Assembly: GCF_017876405.1 (NCBI RefSeq)
Contig: NZ_JAGINW010000001.1
Span: 2,307,203 to 2,371,202, forward strand
Length of the DNA: 64,000 bases
Direction: 5' to 3'
Source: Kibdelosporangium banguiense
GTDB lineage: Bacteria; Actinomycetota; Actinomycetes; Mycobacteriales; Pseudonocardiaceae
Positions 27,438 through 37,408 of this stretch are shown here, piece after piece. Positions within the stretch are counted from its first letter, which is position 1. Every line of letters begins with the position of its first letter. The notes beneath the pieces are model-generated. The model did no database searches and was not told the DNA's origin. It worked only from the letters and a program-made list of their open reading frames with translations. Made by a program: the position numbers and the translations under genes.

Positions 27438-27997
27438 GGTTTTCGACCCTTCGGCGCGTCAAGGCCATCCGAGAACGTCCCGTCACCCTCCCGGGGAACA
27501 GGTGTCGGCTCGGAGAGTAGTTGCATCGCCTTGCGCACCAACCGGCGCTCGTCCGCATACGCCAGCCGGTCGTCAAGATCATCCAGAGCGACCCAGGCCA
27601 CCTCGGTCACTTCGGTGTCCTCGTCGGACAGCTCACCGGACAACGCGGTCAGCAGGTAGTGGTGCACGGTCTTGTGCACCCGGCGGTTCTCCGCGACGAA
27701 CCAGTAGTCGATCGAGCCGAGCGAACGGACCACCTCGCCGGTGATACCGGTCTCCTCCCTGACCTCCCGCACAGCGGTCTGCTCGGGCGTCTCACCGGCC
27801 TCGATGTGGCCTTTGGGCAACGACCACAGCAACCGGCCCTTGCGGTCCAGCCTGCCGATGATCACCGCGTTGGCCTGGTCCTCGTCGACCACGAGCCCGC
27901 CCGCGGAGGTCTCGTCGACGGTCGCCAGCCGCCTGCCCCGGCGTCGGCTGCGACGCCCGGTGCGGGCGCCGTTCGGCCGGCCGGATGACGGGGACAT
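27434..27997 (-). CDS. Nudix hydrolase (MutT4-like)
   Basis: A 187-residue Nudix protein with the complete box [20 protein letters not shown] followed by TGI, fitting GX5EX7REUXEEXGU. The N-terminus is basic and probably disordered. Substrate unknown; in mycobacteria the gene at this position is mutT4 (Rv3908). It opens the minus-strand Nudix-DUF6049-murJ-pseudokinase-sigM-anti-sigma array and diverges from pcnA with 46 bp between starts. Confidence 0.85.
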   Translation of the reverse strand: MSPSSGRPNGARTGRRSRRRGRRLATVDETSAGGLVVDEDQANAVIIGRLDRKGRLLWSLPKGHIEAGETPEQTAVREVREETGITGEVVRSLGSIDYWFVAENRRVHKTVHHYLLTALSGELSDEDTEVTEVAWVALDDLDDRLAYADERRLVRKAMQLLSEPTPVPREGDGTFSDGLDAPKGRKP

Positions 27998-28043
27998 GAA
28001 CTCGATCGTAATCGTCTCGCCACGTCAACTAGCCTGGTTCGCC

Positions 28044-29546
28044 GTGTCGACGATGCTTGCCAAGCAGAATGCGGTTGTGGAACTGCTCCGGATCTCCCCG
28101 CTGTCGGATGAGCTGGCCGCCTTGTTCACCAAGGCAGGTCACAGCCTGTTCCTGGTCGGTGGGAGCGTGCGGGACGCACTGCTCGGCCGGCTGGGCACGG
28201 ACCTGGACTACACGACGGACGCACGCCCCGAAGAGGTGATGCGCCTGGTGTCGGGCTGGGCCGACGCGGTCTGGGACATCGGTATCGCATTCGGCACCGT
28301 CGGCGCCACCAAGGGCGGCGTGACCTGCGAGATCACCACGTTCCGGGCGGATTCGTACGACGGCGTGTCGCGTAACCCGGAAGTGCAGTTCGGTAACTCG
28401 ATCGAGGACGACCTCAAGCGCCGGGACTTCACGGTCAACGCGATGGCGGTGAACCTGGCGACGAAGCAGTTCGTCGACCCGTACGACGGCATGACCGCGC
28501 TGTCCTCGCGGATCCTGGACACTCCGGCGACCCCGCAGGAGTCGTTCGGCGACGACCCGCTGCGGATGATGCGCGCGGCCCGGTTCACCAGCCAGCTGGG
28601 CTTCACCCCGGCGCCGCGCGTGGTCGAGGCGTTGCACGAGATGAACGAGCAGATCACCCGGATCACGCCCGAGCGGATCCAGGTCGAACTGTCCAAGCTG
28701 CTGTGCGGCGCCAACCCGCGCCTGGGCATCGAGCTCCTGGTCGACTCGGGGCTGGCGGCACACGTGCTGCCAGAGGTCCCCGCGATGCGGCTGGAGATCG
28801 ACGAGCACCACCAGCACAAGGACGTCTACGAGCACTCGCTGGTCGTCCTGGCGCAGGCCATCGACCTGGAGGAAGAGGGAAGCGAACCGGATCTGGTCCT
28901 GCGCCTGGCAGCTTTGCTGCACGACATCGGCAAGCCGGACACCCGGCGGCACCTGCCCGGTGGGGGCGTCTCGTTCCACCACCACGAGGTGGTCGGCGCC
29001 AAGATGGCCCGCAAGCGTTTGCGTGCACTGCGGTACTCCAAGGAGATCATCGAGAACGTCGCCAACCTGGTGTTCCTGCACCTGCGGTTTCACGGCTACG
29101 GCAAGGGCGAGTGGACCGACTCGGCGGTGCGCCGGTACGTCACCGACGCGGGCCCTTTGCTGTCGCGGCTGAACAAGCTCGTGCGCGCGGACTGCACCAC
29201 ACGTAACCGTCGTAAGGCACAAGCGCTGCAGCGGTCGTACGACGACCTGGAGGCGCGTATCGCGCGTATCGCGGCCGAGGAGGACCTCGCACGCGTACGC
29301 CCGGACCTCGACGGCAACGAGATCATGAAACTGCTCGGGCTGCCGCCCGGCCCGATGGTCGGCAAGGCCTGGAAGTTCCTCAAGGACCTCCGGCTGGACC
29401 GCGGTCCGCTCGACCACGACGAGGCCGTGGCCGAGCTGCGGCGCTGGGCGGCCGAGCAGGGACTAGGCGGTAGCCCGCTCCCGGCGGCTGGCGAACACGT
29501 AGCCGACGGCCCCGACCAGGTAGATGACGATCGTCACGACGACTAG
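28044..29546 (+). CDS. pcnA: CCA tRNA nucleotidyltransferase with HD domain
   Basis: This enzyme adds or repairs the 3' CCA of tRNA. The 500-residue protein has the class II nucleotidyltransferase motifs GGSVRDALLG and DLDYTTDARPEEV, the RRDFTVNAMA segment, and a C-terminal HD domain (EHHQHKDVYEHSL, LLHDIGKP). The start is GTG 28044 (VSTMLAKQ) or ATG 28053. The last 28 codons overlap the convergent MFS gene. Confidence 0.93.
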   Translation: MSTMLAKQNAVVELLRISPLSDELAALFTKAGHSLFLVGGSVRDALLGRLGTDLDYTTDARPEEVMRLVSGWADAVWDIGIAFGTVGATKGGVTCEITTFRADSYDGVSRNPEVQFGNSIEDDLKRRDFTVNAMAVNLATKQFVDPYDGMTALSSRILDTPATPQESFGDDPLRMMRAARFTSQLGFTPAPRVVEALHEMNEQITRITPERIQVELSKLLCGANPRLGIELLVDSGLAAHVLPEVPAMRLEIDEHHQHKDVYEHSLVVLAQAIDLEEEGSEPDLVLRLAALLHDIGKPDTRRHLPGGGVSFHHHEVVGAKMARKRLRALRYSKEIIENVANLVFLHLRFHGYGKGEWTDSAVRRYVTDAGPLLSRLNKLVRADCTTRNRRKAQALQRSYDDLEARIARIAAEEDLARVRPDLDGNEIMKLLGLPPGPMVGKAWKFLKDLRLDRGPLDHDEAVAELRRWAAEQGLGGSPLPAAGEHVADGPDQVDDDRHDD

Positions 29547-30758
29547 ACCGTGCGAATGGCCGTTGGCGGGGATCACGATCGCGGCCAACGCGATGGCCAC
29601 CACCTGGGTGACGTTGAACAGTGTGTCGTAGAGCGAGAAGACCCGGCCGCGTGACTCGTCGCCGATGTCGCTCTGGATCACCGCGTCCACGCACAGCTTG
29701 ATCACCTGACCGCCCCCGAACAGCAGGAACGCGGCGCCGAGCATGGTCGGCAGGGTCATCGGCAGACCCAGGCCGGCCATGGCGGTGGCCACGACCAGCA
29801 GCGAGCCGATGATCACCCGGTGCCGGCCGAACCGGTCGACCAGCTTCGGCGTGAACACGCCACCCAGGAAGATGCCGAGCCCAGCCATGGCCGCGATCTC
29901 GCCCAAGCCGGTCAACCCAGCCTTCAACCAGCCCACATCAGTGAAGTAGTAGCGCATCAGCAGCACAGCCATCAGCAACGCGATACCCGTCGACGCCCTG
30001 TGCGCGAACAACGCGACAAACCCAGCGATCACCCGCGGCGCCTGCCAAGCCGCGCGCCCACCGTCAACCAACCCGCGTGCAACGGCAAGCACCGTGCCTG
30101 ACGGCTCGTTGACCTCGTCAGGACCAAGCATGCCCTTGGCAAAGCGCACCGCAACCATCGCAGCACCCAGCGAACCGATGAGCGCGAACGACGTGGTGAG
30201 CCCAGACCCGAAGTCATCCTCACCGAAGATCCTGCGCAGCCCGATCGCGCACCCACCACCAATGACCGCCACAACCGACCCGAGAGTCACCGCGATCGAG
30301 TTGGCCTGCACAAGATTGCGCTCCGGCACCAGATGCGGAAGAGCAGCCGAGAACCCCGACCCGATGAACCGCGAAACCCCCAGCACCAGCAACGACATCA
30401 GGAACAGAACCTGACTCGGCGCCCCCGCCAGCAACCCAAGCGCCGCGAACAGCACCAATACCGCCCGCAACAAACTCGCCACAACAATGACGCGCCGACG
30501 GTCCCAACGGTCAAGCAACGCCCCCGCAAACGGCCCCACAACCGAGTACGGCAGCAACAGAGCGGTGAACCCCGTCGCGATCGTCAGCGGATCCGCCCCC
30601 CGCTCCGGGTTGAAGATCACCGCCCCGGCCAACCCGGCCTGAAAGAGCCCATCCCCCCACTGCGATACGAACCGCAGGTACAACAACCGGCGAAAATCCC
30701 GGAGCACCAGCAACTGCCGGGCCGGCACCTTCTGCTCGCCATCCACCACCGCGGTCAC
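29463..30758 (-). CDS. MFS transporter (DHA3-like)
   Basis: About 431 residues with around 12 membrane helices. The N-terminal DFRRLLYLRFVSQWGDGLFQ and the loop LLDRWDRRRVIV are typical of the drug:H+ antiporter-3 type major facilitator group. The cargo is not predictable. The start is uncertain: GTG 30758 fits the family N-terminus, while TTG 30797 would add a hydrophobic 13 residues. The 3' end overlaps pcnA by 84 bp on the opposite strand. Confidence 0.82.
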   Translation of the reverse strand: MTAVVDGEQKVPARQLLVLRDFRRLLYLRFVSQWGDGLFQAGLAGAVIFNPERGADPLTIATGFTALLLPYSVVGPFAGALLDRWDRRRVIVVASLLRAVLVLFAALGLLAGAPSQVLFLMSLLVLGVSRFIGSGFSAALPHLVPERNLVQANSIAVTLGSVVAVIGGGCAIGLRRIFGEDDFGSGLTTSFALIGSLGAAMVAVRFAKGMLGPDEVNEPSGTVLAVARGLVDGGRAAWQAPRVIAGFVALFAHRASTGIALLMAVLLMRYYFTDVGWLKAGLTGLGEIAAMAGLGIFLGGVFTPKLVDRFGRHRVIIGSLLVVATAMAGLGLPMTLPTMLGAAFLLFGGGQVIKLCVDAVIQSDIGDESRGRVFSLYDTLFNVTQVVAIALAAIVIPANGHSHGLVVVTIVIYLVGAVGYVFASRRERATA

Positions 30759-31458
30759 GAGCGTCCAGCCTACGCACAACAGGAAACCGACAGCCAACTT
30801 CGCATAAACAAGACATCCCCACCGCCCCGAACTCCCCGCAACCAGCCCCCACCCTCCAGACCCACCAAAAAACCGCCCCTCGCCCCCTCACAAGAGAAAA
30901 GCATCCCCCACCCTCACCGGGGGGCGTCCCTGGTCCAGTCTATCGGAAAGGGGCTCTGAGCAGGGCTTTTCAAGCCACGAACCGGTGTGAACGGACCGTT
31001 CATCCGGACTTCACACGAACGGCCCAACCCACCTGAAGGCAACGCAAGAACACCGCCGCCAAGCAACAACCCCTCAGCCGTGCCCTGACCACACGCCAAG
31101 CCCTAAGAGCCGTGAGGCGCGTGAAGCAGCCAGCGCTGGGTCGAGACGTACCGCACCGTGGGGGCCTGGGGGGGCTCGGCCCCCAAAAAATGACCCAGCC
31201 GACCCGGGGAAGCTGCGAAGCAGCGACCACAGGTCGGCCGAGGATGGTCGGTACGCCCGGTCGCCTCTCGGCGAGTGGCGCGACGTGGCTCCTGCGTTAC
31301 CGGTATTCCACGAAGGCTTTTTTGGTTGAGCCCGGGGGACACGTTGGCGCACCGACCTACCTACCAACATACCGGGTTCCTGCGTTGTTCCCGCGATCTT
31401 CTGGGGGTGGTTGTGCAACGGTGCGGCGACTCCTGGGGTGGGTGGGCCGGATGGGATC
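30759..31458. other. MFS-yqgE intergenic region
   Basis: Seven hundred bases between divergent genes. It contains copy C of the dispersed repeat (30892-31017). An 8-bp pair GCTGGGTC/GACCCAGC at about 31133 and 31193 encloses GGGGGCTCGGCCCCC. Small overlapping frames of 60-130 codons on both strands have no recognisable similarity or ribosome-binding site and are not called. Confidence 0.6.
30892..31017 (-). repeat. Dispersed structured repeat, copy C
   Basis: The most diverged copy. On the minus strand: a hairpin with GAACGGTCCGTTC, CTTGAAAAGCCCTGCTCA, ATAGACTGGACCAGGGACG, a GC hairpin and TGCTTTTCTC. Stem bases differ from copies B and E while the loop TAGACTGGA stays the same. No minus-strand gene lies directly upstream. 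Confidence 0.65.
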
Positions 31459-32040
31459 ATGTGCGGTGTGCGACCTGACGCTGACGTTGAGCCAGGAACG
31501 CTGCTTGTGGCAGCGCCAACCCTGCTTGACGAGAACTTCCGCCGGACGGTGGTCTACGTGATAGACCACCGCGGTGAGGGCACGCTCGGTGTCGTACTCA
31601 ACCGTCCAAGTGAGGTGCCTGTGCATGACGTGTTACCCGCGTGGGGTGACCACGTCAGCGAGCCGCAGTCGTTGTTCGTGGGCGGGCCGGTTGAGCAGAA
31701 GACCGCGCTCTGCCTCGCGGCGCTGCGCACGGGTGAGGACGCGTCGAGCCTGAAGGGCGTGATCAGCGTTCGGGGCCCGGTCGCGCTTGTGGACCTGGAC
31801 GCCGATCCTGATCAGCTGGCGCCCAGGGTCAAGGGGCTGCGGGTGTTCGCGGGTTACGCGGGCTGGGATGTGGACCAGTTGGCCGGGGAGATCGAGCGCG
31901 GTGACTGGATCGTGGTGCCGGCGCTGCCGAACGACGTGCTCGCGCCGGTGGACCAGGACCTGTGGGGCCGGGTGTTGCGGCGGCAGGGCATGCCGGTCTC
32001 GCTACTGGCCACTCACCCCGGCGACGTCCGGCTCAACTGA
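31459..32040 (+). CDS. YqgE/AlgH family protein (UPF0301)
   Basis: A 193-residue protein of the UPF0301/DUF179 family, whose biochemical role is not settled. Typical features: GTLLVAAPTLLDENFRRTVV, GVVLNRPSEVPV, FVGGPVEQ and FAGYAGWDVDQLAGEI. The start is ATG 31459 or the GTG three codons later; a longer frame to 31411 is unsupported. The last 39 bp overlap the 3' end of the convergent SdpI-like gene. Confidence 0.88.
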   Translation: MCGVRPDADVEPGTLLVAAPTLLDENFRRTVVYVIDHRGEGTLGVVLNRPSEVPVHDVLPAWGDHVSEPQSLFVGGPVEQKTALCLAALRTGEDASSLKGVISVRGPVALVDLDADPDQLAPRVKGLRVFAGYAGWDVDQLAGEIERGDWIVVPALPNDVLAPVDQDLWGRVLRRQGMPVSLLATHPGDVRLN

Positions 32041-32460
32041 GCGCTTCAGCTTCGCGACGCCGCAGTTTCCGCACGCACAGCCGGCGCATCCGGCCGGGAG
32101 TTCCTTTTCCGGCTCCGGCACGGCCAGTGCGGCCTTGTGCCCGAGCAGGCCGCCCGCGATGACGATGCCGAGCATGCCCACCAGGCCGAGCAGACCGGCC
32201 ACCAGGCCGCCGGTGGGCAGCGCGATGCCCAGGACGCCGCCGAGGACACCGACCACGCCGCCCACGAGGATGGGCAGCCCGGCGACCTTGTTGCCGATCC
32301 GGAAGGTGTCCGCGTCACGCATGGTGGCGGCCGTGCGCACCCCGGCGAAACGGTTCAGCGGCAGCCGCTCGAGCAGCCCGAGCAGACCTAAACCCGCCAC
32401 GATCGCTCCGGCGACGGCGAGTACGGAAGCGAGGATCACGGCTTCGATGTTAGGTGTCAT
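32002..32460 (-). CDS. SdpI-like membrane protein with Cys-rich tail
   Basis: A 152-residue membrane protein. Helices lie at about 8-30, 62-85 and 85-108. Between helices 1 and 2 is NRFAGVRTAATMRDADTFRI, which resembles the SdpI immunity/signalling family signature (GIRTPWTL and similar). The tail carries a cluster of cysteines, GCAGCACGNCG, that could bind a metal or form disulfides; this is unusual for SdpI proteins. It diverges from the phytase-like gene. A role in toxin immunity is only a family-based guess. Confidence 0.6.
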   Translation of the reverse strand: MTPNIEAVILASVLAVAGAIVAGLGLLGLLERLPLNRFAGVRTAATMRDADTFRIGNKVAGLPILVGGVVGVLGGVLGIALPTGGLVAGLLGLVGMLGIVIAGGLLGHKAALAVPEPEKELPAGCAGCACGNCGVAKLKRSVEPDVAGVSGQ

Positions 32461-32505
32461 GTGGAGTCAACCAACCGGACACCCTCATTGGATGTGCTAC
32501 ACGCC

Positions 32506-33597
32506 ATGTCTGCACGGTTAACGGCGGCCGCGGCCGCCACCATCTTCACCATTGGCCTGACGGCCGCTCCAGCAGCGGCGACCCAGGATGTTCGGCTGCT
32601 CGGCGAGACGATCGTGCCGCGTGGCCTGGTCTTCGAGGGCACCACGGTCGGCGGCCTGTCGGGCATCGACCGAGACCCACGCACCGGCGACTACGTCTTC
32701 ATCAGTGACGACCGGTCGAGCCTCCAGCCTGCCCGGTTCTACACGGCGAAGATCGATGTCAACGCTCGTGGACTGGGCGCGGTCCGGTTCACCGGCACCC
32801 ACCCGTTGCTGCAGCCGGACGGCACCACCTATCCGAAGGACGCGGTGGATCCGGAAGAGATCCGGGTGGACCCATGGACCGGCCGCTACACCTGGACTCA
32901 GGAAGGCGGCCGCGCACCGGCGCCCCTCGACCCGTCGATTCGCATCGCGTCGAAGACCGGCCAGTTCGCGGGCGAGCTGCCATTGCCGAAGAACCTGCAC
33001 GTCACGGCCACAACTGGCCCACGTGCGAACCTCGCGCTCGAAGGCCTGACGTACGCCGCTGCGGGTGCGCTTGTGGTCACATCAGTGGAGGCACCGCTGC
33101 TGCAGGACGGTCCTGTTCCGACGCCCACCAGCGGCGCGTTGTCGCGGATCACCGTGCAGACCAGGACCGGGCAGGTGCTCGCGCAGTACGCCTACCCCGT
33201 TGAGCCGATCTTCACCCAACCGGTCCCACCGACCGCGGCGGCCGACAACGGCATCAGTGCGATCGTCGCGGCCGACCCGCTGGACCCGACTCGGTTCCTC
33301 GTGGTGGAACGGTCCTTCGCGACCGGCGTCGGCAACAAGATCCGGATCTTCGAGGCGTCCACGCGCGGCGCCACGAACGTGTACGACAAGGATCTGGCCA
33401 AGGCGAAACCGATGCGCAAGAAGCTGATCGCCGACCTGTCCCGGTTCAAGTTGTCTACTGTGGACAATATCGAGGGGATCACCTGGGGCCCGGGACTGCC
33501 CCGTGGTGAGCGCTCGTTGCTGTTGGTCAGCGACGACAATTTCTCGGCCACCCAGGTCACCCAGATAGTCGCTTTGGCGGTCCGCTATCCTCAGTGA
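32506..33597 (+). CDS. Secreted esterase-like activity of phytase family protein
   Basis: A 363-residue secreted protein with a clear signal peptide (MSARLTAAAAATIFTIGLTA, cut after an APAAA-type site). It resembles the phytase-like beta-propeller family: VGGLSGIDRDPRTGDYVFIS, ALEGLTYA and DNIEGITWGPGLP are characteristic. It may hydrolyse phosphate or carboxyl esters outside the cell; the substrate is unknown. ATG 32506 is preferred over a GTG/ATG 15 codons upstream because the signal peptide begins there. Confidence 0.8.
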   Translation: MSARLTAAAAATIFTIGLTAAPAAATQDVRLLGETIVPRGLVFEGTTVGGLSGIDRDPRTGDYVFISDDRSSLQPARFYTAKIDVNARGLGAVRFTGTHPLLQPDGTTYPKDAVDPEEIRVDPWTGRYTWTQEGGRAPAPLDPSIRIASKTGQFAGELPLPKNLHVTATTGPRANLALEGLTYAAAGALVVTSVEAPLLQDGPVPTPTSGALSRITVQTRTGQVLAQYAYPVEPIFTQPVPPTAAADNGISAIVAADPLDPTRFLVVERSFATGVGNKIRIFEASTRGATNVYDKDLAKAKPMRKKLIADLSRFKLSTVDNIEGITWGPGLPRGERSLLLVSDDNFSATQVTQIVALAVRYPQ

Positions 33598-33663
33598 CAT
33601 GGGCACGGCCCGCCGACTTCTTCGCCGGCCGCGCTGACCCGCAAGGACAGGTTGGCGCGGCGA

Positions 33664-33691
33664 CCCCTCATGCCCGGACAGGGCTGAGGGG
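33664..33691 (+). promoter_or_regulatory. Hairpin in the leuS leader
   Basis: CCCCTCA (33664-33670) and GCCC pair with GGGC and TGAGGGG (33685-33691), followed by TTTC. It lies 43 bp before the leuS start. It could be an attenuator or the terminator of the upstream gene; no T-box sequence was recognised. Confidence 0.4.
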
Positions 33692-33733
33692 TTTCGCGTT
33701 GTTCGGGGCCGAAATTCCAGGGAAGGACTGGCG

Positions 33734-36559
33734 ATGAGCGAAAGCGCTGAGGCGGTACCGGCGCACCGCTACACGGCCGCGCTGGCCGGGCAGATCGAGC
33801 GGAAGTGGCAGCAGTACTGGCAGGAGCACGGCTCCTACGAGGCGCCCAACCCGGTCGGCCCGCTCGCGGGAGCTGTGCCCGAGGACAAGATGTTCGTCCA
33901 GGACATGTTCCCATACCCGTCGGGCGCGGGCCTGCACGTCGGGCACCCCCTGGGCTTCATCGGCACGGACGTCTTCGCCCGCTACCACCGGATGCTGGGC
34001 CACAACGTGCTGCACACGATGGGCTTCGACGCGTTCGGCCTGCCCGCGGAGCAGTACGCGATCCGCACCGGACAGCACCCGCGCAAGACCACCGAGGACA
34101 ACATCAACACCTACCTGCGGCAGATCCGCAGGCTGGGCCTGGGCCACGACGAGCGGCGCCGGATCTCCACGATCGATCCGGAGTACTACAAGTGGACGCA
34201 GTGGATCTTCCTGCAGATCTACAACTCCTGGTACGACGAGCAGGCCGGCAAGGCCCGGCCGATCGCCGAGCTGGAGACGGAGTTCGCGCAGGGCAGCCGC
34301 AGTGTCCCGGACGGCCGTGGCTGGGGTGAGCTGACTGTCGCCGAGCGGCAGGAGATCATCAACTCCTACCGCCTGGTCTACCTGTCCGACGCCCCGGTGA
34401 ACTGGGTGCCGGGCCTGGGCACGGTCATCTCCAACGAAGAGGTCACCGCCGACGGCCGCAGCGAGCGCGGCAACTTCCCGGTGTTCCGCCGCAACCTGCG
34501 GCAGTGGATGATGCGGATCACCGCGTACGCCGACAGGCTGATCGACGACCTGGACCGGCTGGACTGGCCGGACAAGATCAAGGCGATGCAGCGCAACTGG
34601 ATCGGCCGCTCGCACGGCGCCGTGGCCAAGTTCGCCACTGAATCCGCGGACATCGAGGTATTCACCACCCGCCCTGACACCCTGTTCGGCGCGACCTACA
34701 TGGTGCTGGCGCCGGAACACCCACTGGTGGACCGGATCGCCGCGGCCGAGTGGCCGTCCGATGTGGACCGCCGATGGACCGGAGGCGCCGAGACCCCGGC
34801 TCAGGCCGTTGCCGCGTACCGGCGGGCGGCGTCGCTGAAGTCCGAACTGGACCGCCAGGAGAACAAGGACAAGACCGGTGTGTTCACCGGTGCGTACGCC
34901 ACCAACCCGGTGAACAACACCAAGATCCCCGTGTTCATCGCGGACTACGTGCTGATGGGCTACGGCACCGGCGCGATCATGGCGGTGCCCGGCCAGGACC
35001 AGCGCGACTGGGATTTCGCGGCCGCGTTCGGCCTGCCGATCATCCGGACCGTGGCGCCGAGCGAAGGCTTCGAGGGCGAGGCGTTCACCGGTGAAGGCCC
35101 GGCGATCAACTCCGGTTTCCTGGACGGCATGGCCATCGACGAGGCCAAGAAGACGATCATTGCCTGGCTGGAGGAGCACGGCCGCGGCCGGGGCACCATT
35201 CAGTACAAACTGCGCGACTGGCTGTTCTCGCGGCAGCGTTACTGGGGCGAGCCGTTCCCGATCGTGTACGACGAGGACGGCCTGCCGCACCCGGTGCCGG
35301 AGAGCCTGCTGCCGATCGAACTGCCCGAGGTCGACGACTACTCCCCGACCACGTACGACCCGGAAGACGCGGACACCGAGCCGTCGCCGCCGCTGTCGCG
35401 CGCGACCGACTGGGTAACCGTCGAACTGGACCTGGGCCAAGGCCGCAAGACCTACCGACGGGACACCAACACGATGCCCAACTGGGCAGGTTCGTGCTGG
35501 TACCAGCTGCGGTACGTCGACCCGACCAACAGCGAGCGATTCTCCGACCCGGCGAACGAGCGTTACTGGCTGGGCCCGCGCACCGACAAGTTCGGCGCGA
35601 ACGACCCCGGCGGCGTCGACCTGTACATCGGCGGCGTCGAGCACGCGGTCCTGCACCTGCTGTACTCGCGGTTCTGGCAGAAGGTGCTGTTCGACCTGGG
35701 CCACGTCAGCTCGGACGAGCCGTACCGCAAGCTGTTCAACCAGGGCTACATCCAGGCCTTCGCGTACACCGACGCACGCGGCCAGTTCGTCCCGGCCGCG
35801 GAGGTCGTCGAGGAGAACGGCAAGTTCTTCTACGAAGGCCAAGAGGTCACGCAGTCCTATGGCAAGATGGGCAAGACCGAGCGCAACGTCGTCACCCCGG
35901 ACGAGATGTGCGAGTCCTACGGCGCGGACACATTCCGCCTGTACGAGATGTCCATGGGCCCGATGGAGGTCTCCCGCCCCTGGGCGACCAAGGACGTCGT
36001 CGGCGCCCAGCGATTCCTGCAACGCCTGTGGCGCAACGTCGTCGACGAGGCCACCGGCGAAATCCGCATCACCGACGATGAACCGACCGAGACCGACCTG
36101 CGCCAGCTGAACAAGGCCATCGCCGGAGTCCGCGAGGACTACTCGGAGATGCGGTTCAACACAGCCGGCGCCAAACTGATCGAGCTGAACAACCACCTGA
36201 CCAAGACGTACGCCTCAACCGCAGGTACACCTCGCGCCCTGGTGGAGCCGCTGGTCCTGATGCTGGCCCCGCTGGCCCCGCACGTATCCGAGGAACTGTG
36301 GTCCCGCCTGGGCAAGGACTCCCTGATCCACGGTCCATTCCCGACAGCGGACGAGCGCTACCTGGTCGAGGACACAGTGGAGTATCCGGTCCAGGTCAAC
36401 GGCAAGGTCCGCTCCCGCGTGACCGTCGCCGCCGACGCAGCCCAGGACGTCGTCAAAGCCGCCGCCCTGGCCGACGAAAAGATCGCAGCCCTGACCAACG
36501 GCAACGAACCCCGCAAGGTGATCGTCGTCCCCGGCCGCCTGGTCAACATCGTCCTGTAG
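33734..36559 (+). CDS. leuS: Leucyl-tRNA synthetase
   Basis: LeuS charges tRNA-Leu. The 941-residue protein is a class I synthetase with HVGH (HIGH motif) at residues 68-71 and KMGKT (KMSKS motif) at 711-715. The CP1 editing domain lies between ([20 protein letters not shown]). The catalytic segment [12 protein letters not shown] precedes a zinc-poor linker typical of actinobacteria. KMGKT deviates from KMSKS but keeps both lysines. Transcription is alone or from the hairpin-containing leader. Confidence 0.97.
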   Translation: MSESAEAVPAHRYTAALAGQIERKWQQYWQEHGSYEAPNPVGPLAGAVPEDKMFVQDMFPYPSGAGLHVGHPLGFIGTDVFARYHRMLGHNVLHTMGFDAFGLPAEQYAIRTGQHPRKTTEDNINTYLRQIRRLGLGHDERRRISTIDPEYYKWTQWIFLQIYNSWYDEQAGKARPIAELETEFAQGSRSVPDGRGWGELTVAERQEIINSYRLVYLSDAPVNWVPGLGTVISNEEVTADGRSERGNFPVFRRNLRQWMMRITAYADRLIDDLDRLDWPDKIKAMQRNWIGRSHGAVAKFATESADIEVFTTRPDTLFGATYMVLAPEHPLVDRIAAAEWPSDVDRRWTGGAETPAQAVAAYRRAASLKSELDRQENKDKTGVFTGAYATNPVNNTKIPVFIADYVLMGYGTGAIMAVPGQDQRDWDFAAAFGLPIIRTVAPSEGFEGEAFTGEGPAINSGFLDGMAIDEAKKTIIAWLEEHGRGRGTIQYKLRDWLFSRQRYWGEPFPIVYDEDGLPHPVPESLLPIELPEVDDYSPTTYDPEDADTEPSPPLSRATDWVTVELDLGQGRKTYRRDTNTMPNWAGSCWYQLRYVDPTNSERFSDPANERYWLGPRTDKFGANDPGGVDLYIGGVEHAVLHLLYSRFWQKVLFDLGHVSSDEPYRKLFNQGYIQAFAYTDARGQFVPAAEVVEENGKFFYEGQEVTQSYGKMGKTERNVVTPDEMCESYGADTFRLYEMSMGPMEVSRPWATKDVVGAQRFLQRLWRNVVDEATGEIRITDDEPTETDLRQLNKAIAGVREDYSEMRFNTAGAKLIELNNHLTKTYASTAGTPRALVEPLVLMLAPLAPHVSEELWSRLGKDSLIHGPFPTADERYLVEDTVEYPVQVNGKVRSRVTVAADAAQDVVKAAALADEKIAALTNGNEPRKVIVVPGRLVNIVL

Positions 36560-36576
36560 ACACGAACCACCCCAAC

Positions 36577-36685
36577 AGGGTGAACCCCGTGCGAACGGCC
36601 CATTCGCACCGGGTTCACCCTTGAAAACCCCTGCCCACCCGCCGTCCCTTGTAGTCAGACTGGAACAGGGACGTTCTGGGGCTGT
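36577..36685 (+). repeat. Dispersed structured repeat, copy D
   Basis: Follows the leuS stop by 17 bp. AGGGTGAACCC and GTGCGAA pair with TTCGCAC and GGGTTCACCCT, an 18-bp stem with one mismatch, the best hairpin of the family. CTTGAAAACCCCTGC and CAGACTGGAACAGGGACG follow. The GC terminator hairpin of the other copies is missing, cut off at the tetR gene end. Confidence 0.75.
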
Positions 36686-37408
36686 CTATTCGATGGTGAG
36701 GCCTGCGTCGGCGACTAGTTCGGCGAGCATTATTTCGAAGAAGCTCTCGGTGTTGGTTACCAGGAGCGGGAAGTGGCCGAAGACCTCCAGGGCGACCTGG
36801 CCGTACAGCCTGACCCAGAACTGGAGGATCATGTAGGCGGTGCCGATGCTGAGGATCTCGGCTGGGACTGTGACGCCGGACTGGGCGATTGTGGTCAGCA
36901 GGTCGGTGCGGAACGCCTCGAGGTCTGACCGCATGGCTGGGGGGACCTCGTGGTCCGGCCGCACGTTGAGTCTGTTGGTGACCAGTACTCGGCCTGCGAC
37001 CGACAGGAAGATCCGGCCGAAGGGGTCTGTCCAGAGGTCGTCCGGGCCGCCGGCTGGTTGGGCGAAGACCATGGAGAACTCGCGGGGGTGGGCCAGCGCC
37101 CATCTGCGGAAGCCTCGGCAGATGGTCAGCACCTGTTGGACGGTGTCGTCCTCGGGCACTGCTGAGAGGTCGGCCGTCAGATCGTCGGCGAGGTCGGCAC
37201 AGATGTCCATCCGGACGTGGTGCACGAGGTCCTCACGCGATGAGTAGTAGCGGTACAGCGCAGGTGCGGTGATTCCGAGCTGACGCGCGATCGCGCGCAG
37301 TGTGACCGCTTCGGGACCCTCGTTGACCAGCAACGTACGCGCCTGCTGGCGGATGTCCCGGTCCGTTTCCGCCCTGGCACGTTCGCGACGTGTGGGCTCG
37401 CTGCTCAT
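36686..37408 (-). CDS. TetR/AcrR family transcriptional regulator
   Basis: A 240-residue regulator. The N-terminal helix-turn-helix is AVTLRAIARQLGITAPALYR followed by YYSSREDLVHHV (about residues 35-70). The C-terminal part has the WALAHPREFSMVF segment of the TetR_C_33/WHG type. ATG 37408 has GGAG 6 nt upstream; the open frame continues further but without support. No adjacent target gene is obvious, as leuS converges and the next gene is 550 bp away. Confidence 0.88.
   Translation of the reverse strand: MSSEPTRRERARAETDRDIRQQARTLLVNEGPEAVTLRAIARQLGITAPALYRYYSSREDLVHHVRMDICADLADDLTADLSAVPEDDTVQQVLTICRGFRRWALAHPREFSMVFAQPAGGPDDLWTDPFGRIFLSVAGRVLVTNRLNVRPDHEVPPAMRSDLEAFRTDLLTTIAQSGVTVPAEILSIGTAYMILQFWVRLYGQVALEVFGHFPLLVTNTESFFEIMLAELVADAGLTIE

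Noticed and set aside
31074..31460. Minus-strand frame of 128 codons before yqgE
   Set aside because: Composition is Pro/Arg/Ser-rich with no domain, start signal or neighbour support.
33459..33467. Perfect DnaA box TGTGGACAA in the phytase-like gene
   Set aside because: A single isolated match inside a coding region is expected by chance at this scale.
33598..33733. T-box riboswitch upstream of leuS
   Set aside because: No specifier loop or conserved T-box sequence was found, only a single hairpin.
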